Shown here: one piece after another, positions 43,616-51,802 of the stretch | Numbering within the stretch: the first letter of the stretch is position 1 | Layout: each line of letters begins with the position of its first letter | DNA from: Actinoplanes flavus | Lineage (GTDB): Bacteria; Actinomycetota; Actinomycetes; Mycobacteriales; Micromonosporaceae | Length of the DNA stretch: 64,000 nucleotides | Assembly: GCF_017592555.1 (NCBI RefSeq) | Contig: NZ_JAGFNS010000034.1 | Coordinates: 45,631-109,630, forward strand | Direction: 5' to 3' | Program-made: the position numbers and the translations under genes | The notes under the pieces: model-generated | The model's database searches: none | What the model was told of the DNA's origin: nothing | Seen by the model: the letters and a program-made list of their open reading frames with translations, nothing else

Positions 43616-43974
43616 GACACCAGGGCGGTGTAGCCGGCCGCGTCCAGCAGATCCGGGTCGCCGGTCACGCGGAGCCTGAAGAGCCAGCCCGCGCCGTACG
43701 GATCGGTGTTGATCAGGCCCGGCTCGTCGCTCAGGGTGACGTTGACTTCGATGATCTCACCGTCGGCGGGGGCGTAGACCTCGCTCACCGACTTCGTCGA
43801 CTCGATCTCGCCGCACGGGTCACCGGCCTTGACCAGCGTGCCCGGCTCCGGAAGCTCGACGAACACGACGTCACCCAGCGCGTCGGCGGCGAACGCCGTC
43901 ACACCGACCGTCGCCGGCGAGCCCTCGGTCAGCCACTCGTGGTCACGGCTGTAGCGCAGGTTCTCGGGAATCAT
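43612..43974 (-). CDS. gcvH: Glycine cleavage system H protein
   Basis: The 120-residue protein shows SRDHEWLTEG, VGVTAFAADALGDVVFVELPEPG and the lipoylation site GEIESTKSVSEVYAPADGEI with the modified lysine. It shuttles the aminomethyl group between the P and T proteins. AGGAG lies 6 bases before the ATG at 43974, and 10 bases separate it from gcvT. The P protein gene is not in the window. Confidence 0.95.
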   Translation of the reverse strand: MIPENLRYSRDHEWLTEGSPATVGVTAFAADALGDVVFVELPEPGTLVKAGDPCGEIESTKSVSEVYAPADGEIIEVNVTLSDEPGLINTDPYGAGWLFRLRVTGDPDLLDAAGYTALVS

Positions 43975-43984
43975 GGTCGGCTCC

Positions 43985-45034
43985 TCAGCGGGTACGGCGG
44001 TAGAAGGGCAGGGCGACGACCTCGGCGTCGACCCGGGTGCCGCGGATGTCGACCGCGAGTTTGGTTCCCGGTTCGGCCAGAGTGGCCGGAACCTGGGCCA
44101 TCGCCACCGGATGGCCGAGCGTGGGGGAGAGGGCGCCACTGGTCACCACACCGACGTCAGTGCCCTCGTGCAGCACCCGGTAACCGGCCCGGGGCGCCCG
44201 GCGGCCCTCGGTCACCAGCCCGGCGAGCAGCGTCTCCGGGCCGGCGGCGGCCACCGACCGCAGCGCCGCGGCACCCACGAAGTCCGGCTTGTCCAGTGCC
44301 ACCACCCGGCCCAGCCCGGCGTGGAACGGGGTCGAGCGCACCGACAGCTCATGGCCGTACAGGGGCATTCCGGCCTCCAAGCGCAACGTGTCCCGGCAGG
44401 CCAGCCCGCACGGACGGGCACCCCGCGCGGCCGCCCACTCCCAGATCGCCGGAGCGTCCCCGGCCGAGCAGTAGATCTCGAAGCCGTCCTCGCCGGTGTA
44501 GCCGGTACGGGCCAGCAGCACCTCCCGGCCGTCCAGCCGGTCCGGGCGAATGCCGTAGTAGGGCAGGTCGGCACCGGTACCGAGCACGTCCAGCGCCATC
44601 GGGCCCTGCACCGCGATCAGGGCGCCGGGCTGTTCGTCGATGCGTACGGCGTACCCGTTGGCATGCTCACCCAGCATGGCCCGCACCACCGCGGCGTTGG
44701 CCGCGTTCGCCACCACCAGGAACTCCCGCTCGGCCAGCCGGTAGACCACCAGGTCGTCGAGGACCCCGCCGGTGGTGTGGCACAGCATCGTGTACTTGGC
44801 GCGACCCACCTTCACCGCCGACATCCGGCCGACCAGCGCCCAGTCGAGGAACGCGGGATCACCGGACACCCGGATCCGGCCCATGTGGCTCAGATCGAAC
44901 AGGCCCGCGCTCTCCCGGACGGTGTGGTGCTCGGCCAGATCACTGCCGTAGCGCAGCGGCATCGACCAGCCGGCGAAATCTGTGAAGGCCGCGCCCAGGT
45001 GGGAATGGACGTCGAACAGCGCGGTGCGTCGCAC
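43985..45034 (-). CDS. gcvT: Glycine cleavage system aminomethyltransferase (T protein)
   Basis: The 349-residue protein shows FTDFAGWSMPLRYGSDLAEH, LFDLSHMGRIRVSG, a folate-binding YTGEDGFEIYCSAGDA segment, LACRDTLRLEAGMPLYGHEL and the C-terminal barrel. It releases ammonia and forms methylene-tetrahydrofolate from the H-protein intermediate. It is the first gene after the glycine riboswitch. The GTG at 45034 has AGGAG 9 bases upstream. Confidence 0.95.
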   Translation of the reverse strand: MRRTALFDVHSHLGAAFTDFAGWSMPLRYGSDLAEHHTVRESAGLFDLSHMGRIRVSGDPAFLDWALVGRMSAVKVGRAKYTMLCHTTGGVLDDLVVYRLAEREFLVVANAANAAVVRAMLGEHANGYAVRIDEQPGALIAVQGPMALDVLGTGADLPYYGIRPDRLDGREVLLARTGYTGEDGFEIYCSAGDAPAIWEWAAARGARPCGLACRDTLRLEAGMPLYGHELSVRSTPFHAGLGRVVALDKPDFVGAAALRSVAAAGPETLLAGLVTEGRRAPRAGYRVLHEGTDVGVVTSGALSPTLGHPVAMAQVPATLAEPGTKLAVDIRGTRVDAEVVALPFYRRTR

Positions 45035-45063
45035 GAAGGAGGCTCCTGTGGTAGCGGGTGGGC

Positions 45064-45250
45064 CTCCCTCGCTCTGTCATGGGGCCTGAGAGGTTCACCG
45101 CCGGAGCGGTTTGCACCGTGGGCGCGGACCGCTGGCGGCGGACCGGCTTTCCAGAGTCGCCTGACCGGTCGCGGTACCTGAGCCTGAGAGATTCTGAGGG
45201 AGAAGTTGCTCCTTCGGCGCCCCGCCACCAGGGTGGGGACTCTCCCGCGG
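45064..45250 (-). promoter_or_regulatory. Tandem glycine riboswitch
   Basis: Read on the minus strand, aptamer 1 runs from GGGAGAGTCCCC through GCGCCGAAGGAGCAA to AATCTCTCAGGC, and aptamer 2 from GACTCTGGAAAGCC through CACGGTGCAAACC to AACCTCTCAGGC and GACAGAG. The conserved GCC-AAGG-GCAA and CTCAGGC blocks of glycine riboswitches appear in both. It ends about 30 bases before gcvT and should switch the gcvT-gcvH-sdaA operon on when glycine is high. Confidence 0.92.
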
Positions 45251-45323
45251 CGGTTGCAGCGGCGAAGTGTTCGGTTGTCTCGCGAACCTATCCGGCCCCC
45301 GGCGCGACGGTCAACCCGGGGCG

Positions 45324-45788
45324 TCAGAGATCGGTGATGTGACCGTGGTCCGCGAACGCCTCCACCGCCACCACCAGCCGGTTGAGGAAATCCACCAGGT
45401 CGTCGCCCACCCGTTTGACGCCGACGTCGTTCGAGAAGTAGACCCCGTCGATGTACGCGAGACCCTGCAACCGGAGGATGCGGCCGTCGGCGAGGATGCG
45501 GACGTATTGGTCGCCGCCGCCGTTGCTGCCGAAGACGACGATCTCCTCGTCGTCGAGGCGGTCCGGCCGGTCGACGGGCGTCGGCGGGTAGAGGAAGTAG
45601 CCGTTGCCGATGTCCGGCAGGGAGAGCGGACCGACCTCACGGAAGAAGGTGATCAGATCGCCCGGGATCCACGGCATGGCCCGGTCGAGGTCCGGCGCCG
45701 GTGGGCCGACCTGCTGCTCCTCGACCTCGTACGGGAAGGTCGCTCGGCTCGTCGCATTCTTCAGGCGGATCGCCCAGTTGTCGTTCAT
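45324..45788 (-). CDS. SMI1/KNR4 (SUKH)-family protein
   Basis: The 154-residue acidic protein has the SUKH fold pattern: WIPGDLITFFREVGPLSLPD with the following GNGYFLYPPTPVDRP, then EEIVVFGSNGGGDQYVRILADGRIL. Proteins of this family usually neutralise nuclease or deaminase toxins of neighbouring cells. No toxin gene lies here. It is divergent from the protein at 45806 with a 17-base gap. Confidence 0.75.
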   Translation of the reverse strand: MNDNWAIRLKNATSRATFPYEVEEQQVGPPAPDLDRAMPWIPGDLITFFREVGPLSLPDIGNGYFLYPPTPVDRPDRLDDEEIVVFGSNGGGDQYVRILADGRILRLQGLAYIDGVYFSNDVGVKRVGDDLVDFLNRLVVAVEAFADHGHITDL

Positions 45789-45805
45789 CAGCGGTAACGT
45801 AGCGC

Positions 45806-46447
45806 GTGAGTTTTGATCTTTACGTGTGGCACGAGCCGAAGCCGATCACCCCGGCCGTCGCCGACGCCAAACTGGAGCGGTGGGCGGACGACGAGCCCGG
45901 CGTCTTCACCGCCCACCCCGCCGTCCTGCGCTTCTACGACGAACTGCTCGACCGGTTCCCCGCGCTGGAGAGTGACGAGGACGGCGTGTGGAGCGCAACT
46001 CCCGACCGTGACGACATGATCGTGGCCGCCTCCTGCGTGTGGTCGCGGGCGGACGAGGTCGGCACCGCGATCCTGGAACTGGCCGCGCGTCACGGCCTGG
46101 TGTGTTACGAGCCCGGCTACGCGATCGTCAACCCTAACGCGCCGGGCTACGCGCCGCAGTTCACCCTCACCTCGGACGCCTATCCGGTGATGCCGGACCC
46201 GGACGAGAACCGCCTGAAGTGGATCATGCGATATGTCGGCACGAAGAACCGCTGGGTGACCCTCTCCCGCGCCGACGGACCGTTCGTGCAGGTGGCCTCC
46301 GAGAAAGGCGCCTACCTGCTGGAATACCGCGAGGGCGAGCACTTCCACTGCCGGACCACCGACTATCACGAGGCGCAGGATCTCCTCGTCGAGTTCCGGG
46401 CCGGCGCCGACACGTTCAAACGGCGTCACGTCTGGGCGCGCTACTGA
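45806..46447 (+). CDS. Hypothetical protein, possible immunity protein
   Basis: The 213-residue protein starts SFDLYVWHEPKPITP, a beginning shared by many small actinobacterial proteins, and its last 75 residues (FVQVASEKGAYLLEYREGEHFHCR) resemble the EYR-containing beta domain of immunity-like proteins. The N-terminal part includes a WSRADEVGTAILELAARHGL helix. Function is not known. It starts at a GTG, and its 3' end overlaps the convergent VOC gene by 32 bases. Confidence 0.6.
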   Translation: MSFDLYVWHEPKPITPAVADAKLERWADDEPGVFTAHPAVLRFYDELLDRFPALESDEDGVWSATPDRDDMIVAASCVWSRADEVGTAILELAARHGLVCYEPGYAIVNPNAPGYAPQFTLTSDAYPVMPDPDENRLKWIMRYVGTKNRWVTLSRADGPFVQVASEKGAYLLEYREGEHFHCRTTDYHEAQDLLVEFRAGADTFKRRHVWARY

Positions 46448-46808
46448 CGCAGAACCGATTGCCCTCGGTGTCGGCCAGCACCACGAACGGAGGCTCCCGC
46501 TCATCAGGCTCCGGATAGTAGGGCCAGTCGACCCGTTGCGCCCCGAGCGCGAGAAGACGCTCCACCTCGGCTTCCAGGGCACTCTCGGTTTGGAGGTCGA
46601 AGTGGATCCGCGGCTGCTCCTGAATCGGCGTCTCACTGAGATCCATGGCGATCGGCGCGCCCACCACTCCCGGCGGCGGCTCGATCACGATCCAGTCGTC
46701 ACCTTCCCAGCGGGGCGGACGCCGTACGTACCCGAGAGCCCGCATCCAGAAGGCGCCGGCTCGTTCATCATCTTCCACCCCGAGAGAGATCTGCGCGATG
46801 ACCGCCAT
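46416..46808 (-). CDS. VOC-family protein
   Basis: The 130-residue protein has the VOC pattern AQISLGVEDDERAGAFWMRALGYVRR, a middle strand RIHFDLQTESALEAEVERLLALGAQRV and the C-terminal FVVLADTEGNRFCV. It resembles the glyoxalase-like group with unknown substrates. The start at 46808 is chosen; an upstream ATG at 46829 overlaps the first palindrome of the shared promoter region. It is divergent from the HTH-methyltransferase gene. Confidence 0.8.
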   Translation of the reverse strand: MAVIAQISLGVEDDERAGAFWMRALGYVRRPPRWEGDDWIVIEPPPGVVGAPIAMDLSETPIQEQPRIHFDLQTESALEAEVERLLALGAQRVDWPYYPEPDEREPPFVVLADTEGNRFCVSSAPRRDAV

Positions 46809-46825
46809 GGACTTGATCCTATGAG

Positions 46826-46867
46826 GCAACGATTGTTGCTATCAGCCAGGCGGGCAACGTATGTTGC
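46826..46867. promoter_or_regulatory. Paired GCAAC-N4-GTTGC operators
   Basis: GCAACGATTGTTGC (46826-46839) and GCAACGTATGTTGC (46854-46867) are perfect inverted repeats 28 bases apart, between the divergent VOC gene (start 46808) and the methyltransferase gene (start 46872). The second ends 4 bases before the methyltransferase start codon. The obvious ligand is the helix-turn-helix of that same methyltransferase. Confidence 0.75.
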
Positions 46868-46871
46868 TTCC

Positions 46872-47756
46872 ATGCTGGATGAACTGAGGCGCCTCACCGC
46901 ATCGATCGCCGACGCGGAGGCGCGCCGCACCCAGATCATCAACCGGCTGCGGCGCGAACACGCCGCCAGCTGGGACGAGATCGGCAAAGCCTGCGGCATG
47001 ACCCGGCAGGGCGCCACCCGCCGCTGGTCCCGGACGCTGCACGCCGCCTCCTTCGGCAGCGCCGCCGACGCCTACCACCGCGGCCGCCCGCCCTACCCAC
47101 GGTCCGCCGTCGAATGGTCCGTTCCCCGCCCCGCCCGCCGCGTCCTCGACCTCGGCGCGGGCACCGGAAAACTCACCCAGTCGCTGATCGAAGCCGGTCT
47201 CGACGTGGTCGCCGTCGAACCGTCCGCCGAGATGCGCGACCAGCTCGCCGCCGTCGCCCCCAAAGCCGCGATCTTCGAAGGCACCGCCGAACGGATCCCG
47301 CTTCCCGACGCCGACGTGGACGCCATCGTCGCCGCTCAGGCCTGGCACTGGGTCGACCCGGCCCGCGCCATCCCCGAGGCGGCCCGGGTCCTGCGCCCCG
47401 GCGGCACGCTAAGCCTCATCTGGAACATCCGCGACCACACCGAGGAGTGGGTCGCGCACCTCGACACCATCCTCCACCAGCACAGCCGCCAGGAGATCGA
47501 CACCAACCCCGTCATCGGTACGCCGTTCGCCGGCCTCGAACGCACCGAGATCCGCTGGCGGCACACCCTGAGCCGGCAGGCGCTGCTGGACATGATCGCC
47601 TCCCGCAGCTACGTGATCGTCCTGTCCGAACCCGAGCGCCGCGACCTGCTGGCCGGTGTGGAGGACCTCCTCGACACCCACCCGGCCACCCGCGGCCGTG
47701 ACGAGATCACCATGCCGTACGTGACCCACGGCACCCGAGCACACCTCCAGCACTGA
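46872..47756 (+). CDS. Helix-turn-helix protein fused to a class-I methyltransferase
   Basis: The 294-residue protein starts with a 55-residue DNA-binding domain: a helix LRRLTASIADAEARRTQIIN then AASWDEIGKACGMTRQGATRRWSR, a helix-turn-helix of the region-4-like type. From residue 60 a SAM-dependent methyltransferase follows (RVLDLGAGTGKLTQSLIEAG with motif I, VVAVEPSAEM, and AAQAWHWVDPARAIPEAARVLRPGG). The methyl acceptor is unknown. The palindromes immediately upstream suggest that it regulates itself and the divergent VOC gene. Confidence 0.75.
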   Translation: MLDELRRLTASIADAEARRTQIINRLRREHAASWDEIGKACGMTRQGATRRWSRTLHAASFGSAADAYHRGRPPYPRSAVEWSVPRPARRVLDLGAGTGKLTQSLIEAGLDVVAVEPSAEMRDQLAAVAPKAAIFEGTAERIPLPDADVDAIVAAQAWHWVDPARAIPEAARVLRPGGTLSLIWNIRDHTEEWVAHLDTILHQHSRQEIDTNPVIGTPFAGLERTEIRWRHTLSRQALLDMIASRSYVIVLSEPERRDLLAGVEDLLDTHPATRGRDEITMPYVTHGTRAHLQH

Positions 47757-47765
47757 GATGCCGGC

Positions 47766-48170
47766 GTGAAGCGGTACCGCAGCATCGACGACCCGCTCGC
47801 CGGCGCCGCCGTCGTGGTCGCCGGCCTGTTCTCGGCCAGGGACAAGCGCTACCAGGAACAGCTCGACGAACTCGCCGCCCTGGCCGAGTCCCGCGGCAGC
47901 CGGGTGGTGGCCCGGTTCGTGCAGCGGCGCGGCGCCTCCGACCGCTGGAACCAACGCCCCGGCGGCGCGGCCCGGATGGCGGACCCCTTCTCCCGCCGGA
48001 CCCTGATGACCCACGGCAAGATCCGTGAGATCGCCGAGGCCTGCCGGACGGCGGACGCGGCTGCCGCCATCTTCGTGAACCCGTTGACACCCACCCAGCG
48101 CACCGTCCTGACCCGCCTCCTCGGCTGCCCCGTCCTCACCCGCGACGACCTCCGAGCCGCGCCGGCCTGA
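47766..48170 (+). CDS. Stand-alone HflX N-terminal-like domain
   Basis: The 134-residue protein resembles the N-terminal domain of the ribosome-splitting GTPase HflX: AAVVVAGLFSARDKRYQEQL, DELAALAESRGSRVVARFVQRRG, a helix starting THGKIREIAEACR and IFVNPLTPTQRTVLTRLLG. The G domain is absent. The glycine-rich loop before THGK differs from the usual Gx-GK-V form. It follows the HTH-methyltransferase by 9 bases, so it is probably in the same transcript. Starts at a GTG. Confidence 0.65.
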   Translation: MKRYRSIDDPLAGAAVVVAGLFSARDKRYQEQLDELAALAESRGSRVVARFVQRRGASDRWNQRPGGAARMADPFSRRTLMTHGKIREIAEACRTADAAAAIFVNPLTPTQRTVLTRLLGCPVLTRDDLRAAPA

Positions 48171-48221
48171 AGGGCGGCCGCTGTCCCCGTACCGCCATGG
48201 GATTTTTGAGATCATCGCGGG

Positions 48222-48728
48222 GTGAGTGTGGAGAGATTCTGGGAGCTGGTGGACGCGGCCCGCGCCTCGGTGGAGGACCCGTCGGACGGCGACCAGGTGG
48301 GTGCGCGGGCGCGGCAGCTGCTCGAAGAGCTGCCGCTGGACGAGGTGGCCGCGCTGGCGCGGGCCGAGTGGGAGCTGCGGGCGCGTTCCTACCGGGTGGA
48401 TCTGTGGGGTGCCGCCTACCTGATCAACGGCGGCTGCTCGGACGACGGGTTCGAGTACTTCCGCGGCTGGCTGATGGCGCAGGGGCGGGAGGTCTTCGAG
48501 CGGGCCGTCGCCGATCCGGACACCCTCGCCGGCGTTCCGGGCGTCGGGGCGGGCCAGGACCTCGAAGCGGAGGACATGTTCGGCGTCGCCAACGGCGTCT
48601 ACTGGGAGCGCGCCGGAGAGGCCCCGCCGGACACCGTGCGTTATCCGAAACTGGGTGACTTCTGGGACTTCGACGACGATGACGAGGTGCGCCGCCGCCT
48701 CCCGCGCCTGCACGCAACGCATCGATAA
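48222..48728 (+). CDS. DUF4240-family protein
   Basis: The 168-residue acidic protein starts ERFWELVDAARASVED, then LWGAAYLINGGCSDDGFEYFRGWLMAQGREVF, the hallmark of DUF4240, with an acidic C-terminus (GDFWDFDDDDEVRRRLP). The family has no known function and is common beside immunity-like genes. Starts at a GTG; 51 bases follow the previous gene. Confidence 0.75.
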   Translation: MSVERFWELVDAARASVEDPSDGDQVGARARQLLEELPLDEVAALARAEWELRARSYRVDLWGAAYLINGGCSDDGFEYFRGWLMAQGREVFERAVADPDTLAGVPGVGAGQDLEAEDMFGVANGVYWERAGEAPPDTVRYPKLGDFWDFDDDDEVRRRLPRLHATHR

Positions 48729-48767
48729 TCATGGACATGTGCGGCTCCGCGGGGAAGAGTGGGGCGC

Positions 48768-50114
48768 ATGTCCACGAGACGCACGATTCTGGTGGCGGGC
48801 GCGGCGACGGCCGCCGGCGTCGCCGTCACCGGCACGCCCGCGGCGGCCGCCCCCGACCGGGAGCTGCAACGGATCCTTCGCGAGATCGACCCTCGGCGGA
48901 TCGAGGCGATCGTCCGCAAGCTGGTCTCCTTCGGGACCCGGCACACCCTGTCCGTACAGGACGACCCGAACCGCGGCATCGGCGCGGCCCGCGACTGGAT
49001 CTTCGCCGAGTTGCAGGGGTACGCCGCCGCCGGCGACGGGCGGATGACCGTCGAGCAGCAGTCGTTCATCCAGCCGGTCTCACCGCGGGTCCCGGCGCCG
49101 ACCCGGATCACCAACGTCGTCGCCACCCTGCGCGGCAGCGTCACCCCGGAACGGATCTACGTGGTCACCGGCCACTACGACTCGCGGGTCACCGACGTGA
49201 TGGACGCGGTCAAGGACGCCCCGGGCGCCGACGACGACGCGTCCGGCGTCGCGGTGATCATGGAACTGGCCCGGGTGCTCGCCACCCGGCGACCCGAGGC
49301 CACGCTGGTGTTCGCCGCGGTCGCCGGCGAGGAGCAGGGACTCTACGGCTCCGACCACATGGCCCAGCGGTACTTCGACGCCGGAGCCGACATTCAGGGC
49401 ATGTTCAGCAACGACATCGTCGGCACCGGTGACGCCCACGACGGCACCCGCAACGACCCGCGTACCGTCCGGCTCTTCGTCGAAGGCGTGCCCACCTCGG
49501 AGACCGCCGCCGAGGCAGGCGTCCGCCGCAGCGTCGGCGGCGAGAACGACGGCCCGTCGCGCCAGCTCGGCCGCTTCGTCAAGGACGTCGAGCCCGACGG
49601 CATGAACGTCCGCGTCGTCTGGCGCCGCGACCGCTACCTGCGCGGCAGCGACCACATCTCGTTCCTGCTGCGCGGCTATCCCGCCGCCCGCTTCACCGAG
49701 CCACGCGAGAACTTCAACCACGAACACCAGGACGTACGGGTGGAGAACGGCATCCAGTACGGCGACCTGCCCGAGTTCTGTGACTTCGCCTACATCGCCC
49801 GGGTGGCCCGGGTCAACGCCGCCGCGCTCTGGTCGCTCGCCCAGGCGCCCGGCACCCCGAAGGGCGTGGTCATCGACACCACCCGGCTCACCAACGACAC
49901 CACCCTGCGCTGGCAGCTCGGCACCGAACCGGACCTGGCCGGCTACGAAGTGGTGTGGCGCGAGACGACCGCCCCCGACTGGCAGCACACCCTGCGGCTG
50001 GGCAAGGTCGACACGGTCACCGTCGACCTGTCCAAGGACAACGTCTTCTTCGGCGTACGAGCGGTCGACACGGCCGGACACCGCAGCCCCGTCGCCGCCC
50101 CGAAACCGTCCTGA
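48768..50114 (+). CDS. Secreted M28-family metallopeptidase
   Basis: The 448-residue protein has a Tat-like signal (STRRTILVAGAATAAG, ending PAAAA near residue 28), an M28 zinc peptidase domain (VVTGHYDSRV with histidine and aspartate ligands, GADDDASGVAVIMELARVL, AVAGEEQGLYGSDHM) and a C-terminal fibronectin-III-like domain (about 360-448) that may bind wall or polymer. Such enzymes act as aminopeptidases outside the cell. The ATG at 48768 is preferred over an upstream start that would lengthen the n-region. Confidence 0.85.
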   Translation: MSTRRTILVAGAATAAGVAVTGTPAAAAPDRELQRILREIDPRRIEAIVRKLVSFGTRHTLSVQDDPNRGIGAARDWIFAELQGYAAAGDGRMTVEQQSFIQPVSPRVPAPTRITNVVATLRGSVTPERIYVVTGHYDSRVTDVMDAVKDAPGADDDASGVAVIMELARVLATRRPEATLVFAAVAGEEQGLYGSDHMAQRYFDAGADIQGMFSNDIVGTGDAHDGTRNDPRTVRLFVEGVPTSETAAEAGVRRSVGGENDGPSRQLGRFVKDVEPDGMNVRVVWRRDRYLRGSDHISFLLRGYPAARFTEPRENFNHEHQDVRVENGIQYGDLPEFCDFAYIARVARVNAAALWSLAQAPGTPKGVVIDTTRLTNDTTLRWQLGTEPDLAGYEVVWRETTAPDWQHTLRLGKVDTVTVDLSKDNVFFGVRAVDTAGHRSPVAAPKPS

Positions 50115-50204
50115 ACGACGAAGGGACGTGCGTCGCCGCCGTCCCGGCCGACTCGCGCGATCGACAGTGGACACCCACGCCGTCGCCTTGTTAGCGTCCG
50201 GGGG

Positions 50205-50275
50205 CGGGTCGAGAGGCGCTGCGACGGATGGACATCCGCCACGCTCGGCTCGCGCCTGGTCGTAAGGGCGCCTCC
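50205..50275 (+). promoter_or_regulatory. Possible S-adenosylhomocysteine-riboswitch-like leader
   Basis: The block GTCGAGAGGCGCTGCGACG (50208-50226) resembles the 5' part of SAH riboswitches (GAGGAGCGCUGCAACG). P1 can form between GTCGAG (50208-50213) and CTCGGC (50244-50249), a hairpin CGGAT-GGAC-ATCCG follows (50225-50238), and AGGCGC (50214-50219) pairs with GCGCCT (50268-50273) as the pseudoknot should. A rival hairpin GCGCC/GGCGC (50252-50271) uses the same bases. The CCAGG core reads CCACG. The following gene is adenosine deaminase. The match is partial. Confidence 0.35.
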
Positions 50276-50338
50276 CACCGGGAGGTCGCCCGTGCCGCGG
50301 GTCCCCGGTGGATGACACGCACCGTGAGGACGGACGTA

Positions 50339-51367
50339 ATGGCACTGGACCTGACCGACTTCATCGCCGACCTGCCCAAGGTGGAACTCCACGTCCACCA
50401 CGTCGGCTCCGCCTCGCCGCAGACCGTGGCCCGCCTGGCCGAACGGCACGCCGGCCGGACGTCGGTGCCGGCCGACCCGGCACTGCTCGCCGACTACTTC
50501 ACGTTCACCGACTTCCCGCACTTCATCGAGGTCTACCTGTCCGTGGTGGACCTGATCCGCGACGCCGAGGACGTCGCGACGCTCACCTACGACATCGGCG
50601 CCGGCCTCGCCGCCCAGTCGGTCCGGTACGCCGAGGTCACCCTCAGCCCCTACTCGTCCGTCGAGCGCGGCATCCCGGCCGAGGCGTACTGCGAAGCGGT
50701 GGAGGACGCACGCCGGCGCGCCGCCCGCGACCACGGCATCGAGATGCGCTGGTGCTTCGACATTCCCGGGCCGCCGTGGGAACGGTCGGCCGACGTGACA
50801 CTCGAACTCGCGCTCAAACACCGCCCGGAGGGCCTGATCAGCTTCGGACTGGGCGGCCCGGAAGCCGGGGTGTCCCGCAGCCGGTTCGCCGCGCACTTCG
50901 CCGCCGCCCGGGCGGCCGGGCTGCACAGCGTGCCGCACGCCGGCGAGTCGACCGGCCCGCAGAACATCTGGGAGGCGGTCCGGGACCTGGGCGCGGAACG
51001 CATCGGCCACGGCATCGGCGCCGCCCAGGACCCGGAGCTGATGGCCTACCTGGCCGAGCACGACATCGCGCTGGAGGTGTGCCCGACCTCCAACGTCTGC
51101 ACCCGGTCGGCGCCGTCGTTCGCCGAGCATCCGCTGCCGGCGCTGGTGGCCGCCGGCGTGCCGGTGACCATCAACTCCGACGACCCGCCGATGTTCTCCA
51201 CCACTCTCAACCGGGAGTACGAGGTGGCCGCCGGCCTGCTCGGCCTCGACGAACACGGCGTCGCCGAACTGGCCCGGCAGGCGGTGCGGTACTCGTTCCT
51301 CGACGACCCCGGCAAGGCCGCCATCCTCGCCGAGATCGACACCTACGTCGCCCACCGGGAACCGTGA
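50339..51367 (+). CDS. Adenosine deaminase
   Basis: The 342-residue zinc enzyme shows PKVELHVHHVGSAS with His18 and His20, PHAGESTGPQNIWEAV (ligand histidine and catalytic glutamate), ERIGHGIGAAQDP and TINSDDPPMF with the zinc aspartate. It belongs to the actinobacterial VHHVGS subgroup, so it might prefer adenosine or an adenosine-like nucleoside. It has a long leader of about 220 bases with an SAH-riboswitch-like fold. The ATG at 50339 has GAGG about 10 bases upstream. Confidence 0.88.
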   Translation: MALDLTDFIADLPKVELHVHHVGSASPQTVARLAERHAGRTSVPADPALLADYFTFTDFPHFIEVYLSVVDLIRDAEDVATLTYDIGAGLAAQSVRYAEVTLSPYSSVERGIPAEAYCEAVEDARRRAARDHGIEMRWCFDIPGPPWERSADVTLELALKHRPEGLISFGLGGPEAGVSRSRFAAHFAAARAAGLHSVPHAGESTGPQNIWEAVRDLGAERIGHGIGAAQDPELMAYLAEHDIALEVCPTSNVCTRSAPSFAEHPLPALVAAGVPVTINSDDPPMFSTTLNREYEVAAGLLGLDEHGVAELARQAVRYSFLDDPGKAAILAEIDTYVAHREP

Positions 51368-51383
51368 CGGCCACGATCGGTGG

Positions 51384-51773
51384 TCAGGCCCGCAGCTCGG
51401 CCTCGCTGCGCAGGATGCAGAACTCGTTGCCCTCCGGGTCGGCCAGCAGCACCCAGCCGCTGCCGTCGGGTTTGCGCAGGTCGGCGACCTGAGTGGCGCC
51501 GAGTTCGAGGAGGCGCGCGAGTTCGGTGTCGCGGGAGTCCTCGGCCGGGCGCAGGTCGAAGTGGATCCGGTTCTTGACCTGCTTGGCTTCGGGGACCTCG
51601 ATGAACAGCAGCTTGTGCCGGCCGTCCCGGGAGGAGATCATGCACTCCACGTGGCCGGGCAGGTTGGGGTCCTCGGGGTCCTCGACGTAGTCGAGAACGG
51701 TCTGCCACCAGCGGGACAGGGTGTAGGCGTCGCGGCAGTCCACGGTGGTGTGCGAGATGAAGGCGGTCATCAT
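51384..51773 (-). CDS. VOC-family protein
   Basis: The 129-residue protein has the VOC pattern: ISHTTVDCRDAYTLSRWWQTVLDY, then RIHFDLRPAEDSRDTELARLLELGATQV and WVLLADPEGNEFCILRSEAEL at the end. It resembles the protein at 46416, so the two may be paralogues. The substrate is unknown. Two adjacent ATG codons (51773 and 51770) can start it. It converges on the adenosine deaminase gene and is divergent from the repeat protein at 51803. Confidence 0.8.
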   Translation of the reverse strand: MMTAFISHTTVDCRDAYTLSRWWQTVLDYVEDPEDPNLPGHVECMISSRDGRHKLLFIEVPEAKQVKNRIHFDLRPAEDSRDTELARLLELGATQVADLRKPDGSGWVLLADPEGNEFCILRSEAELRA

Positions 51774-51802
51774 CGGATCTTCGCAGATCCTAGGATCGTC
51801 TG

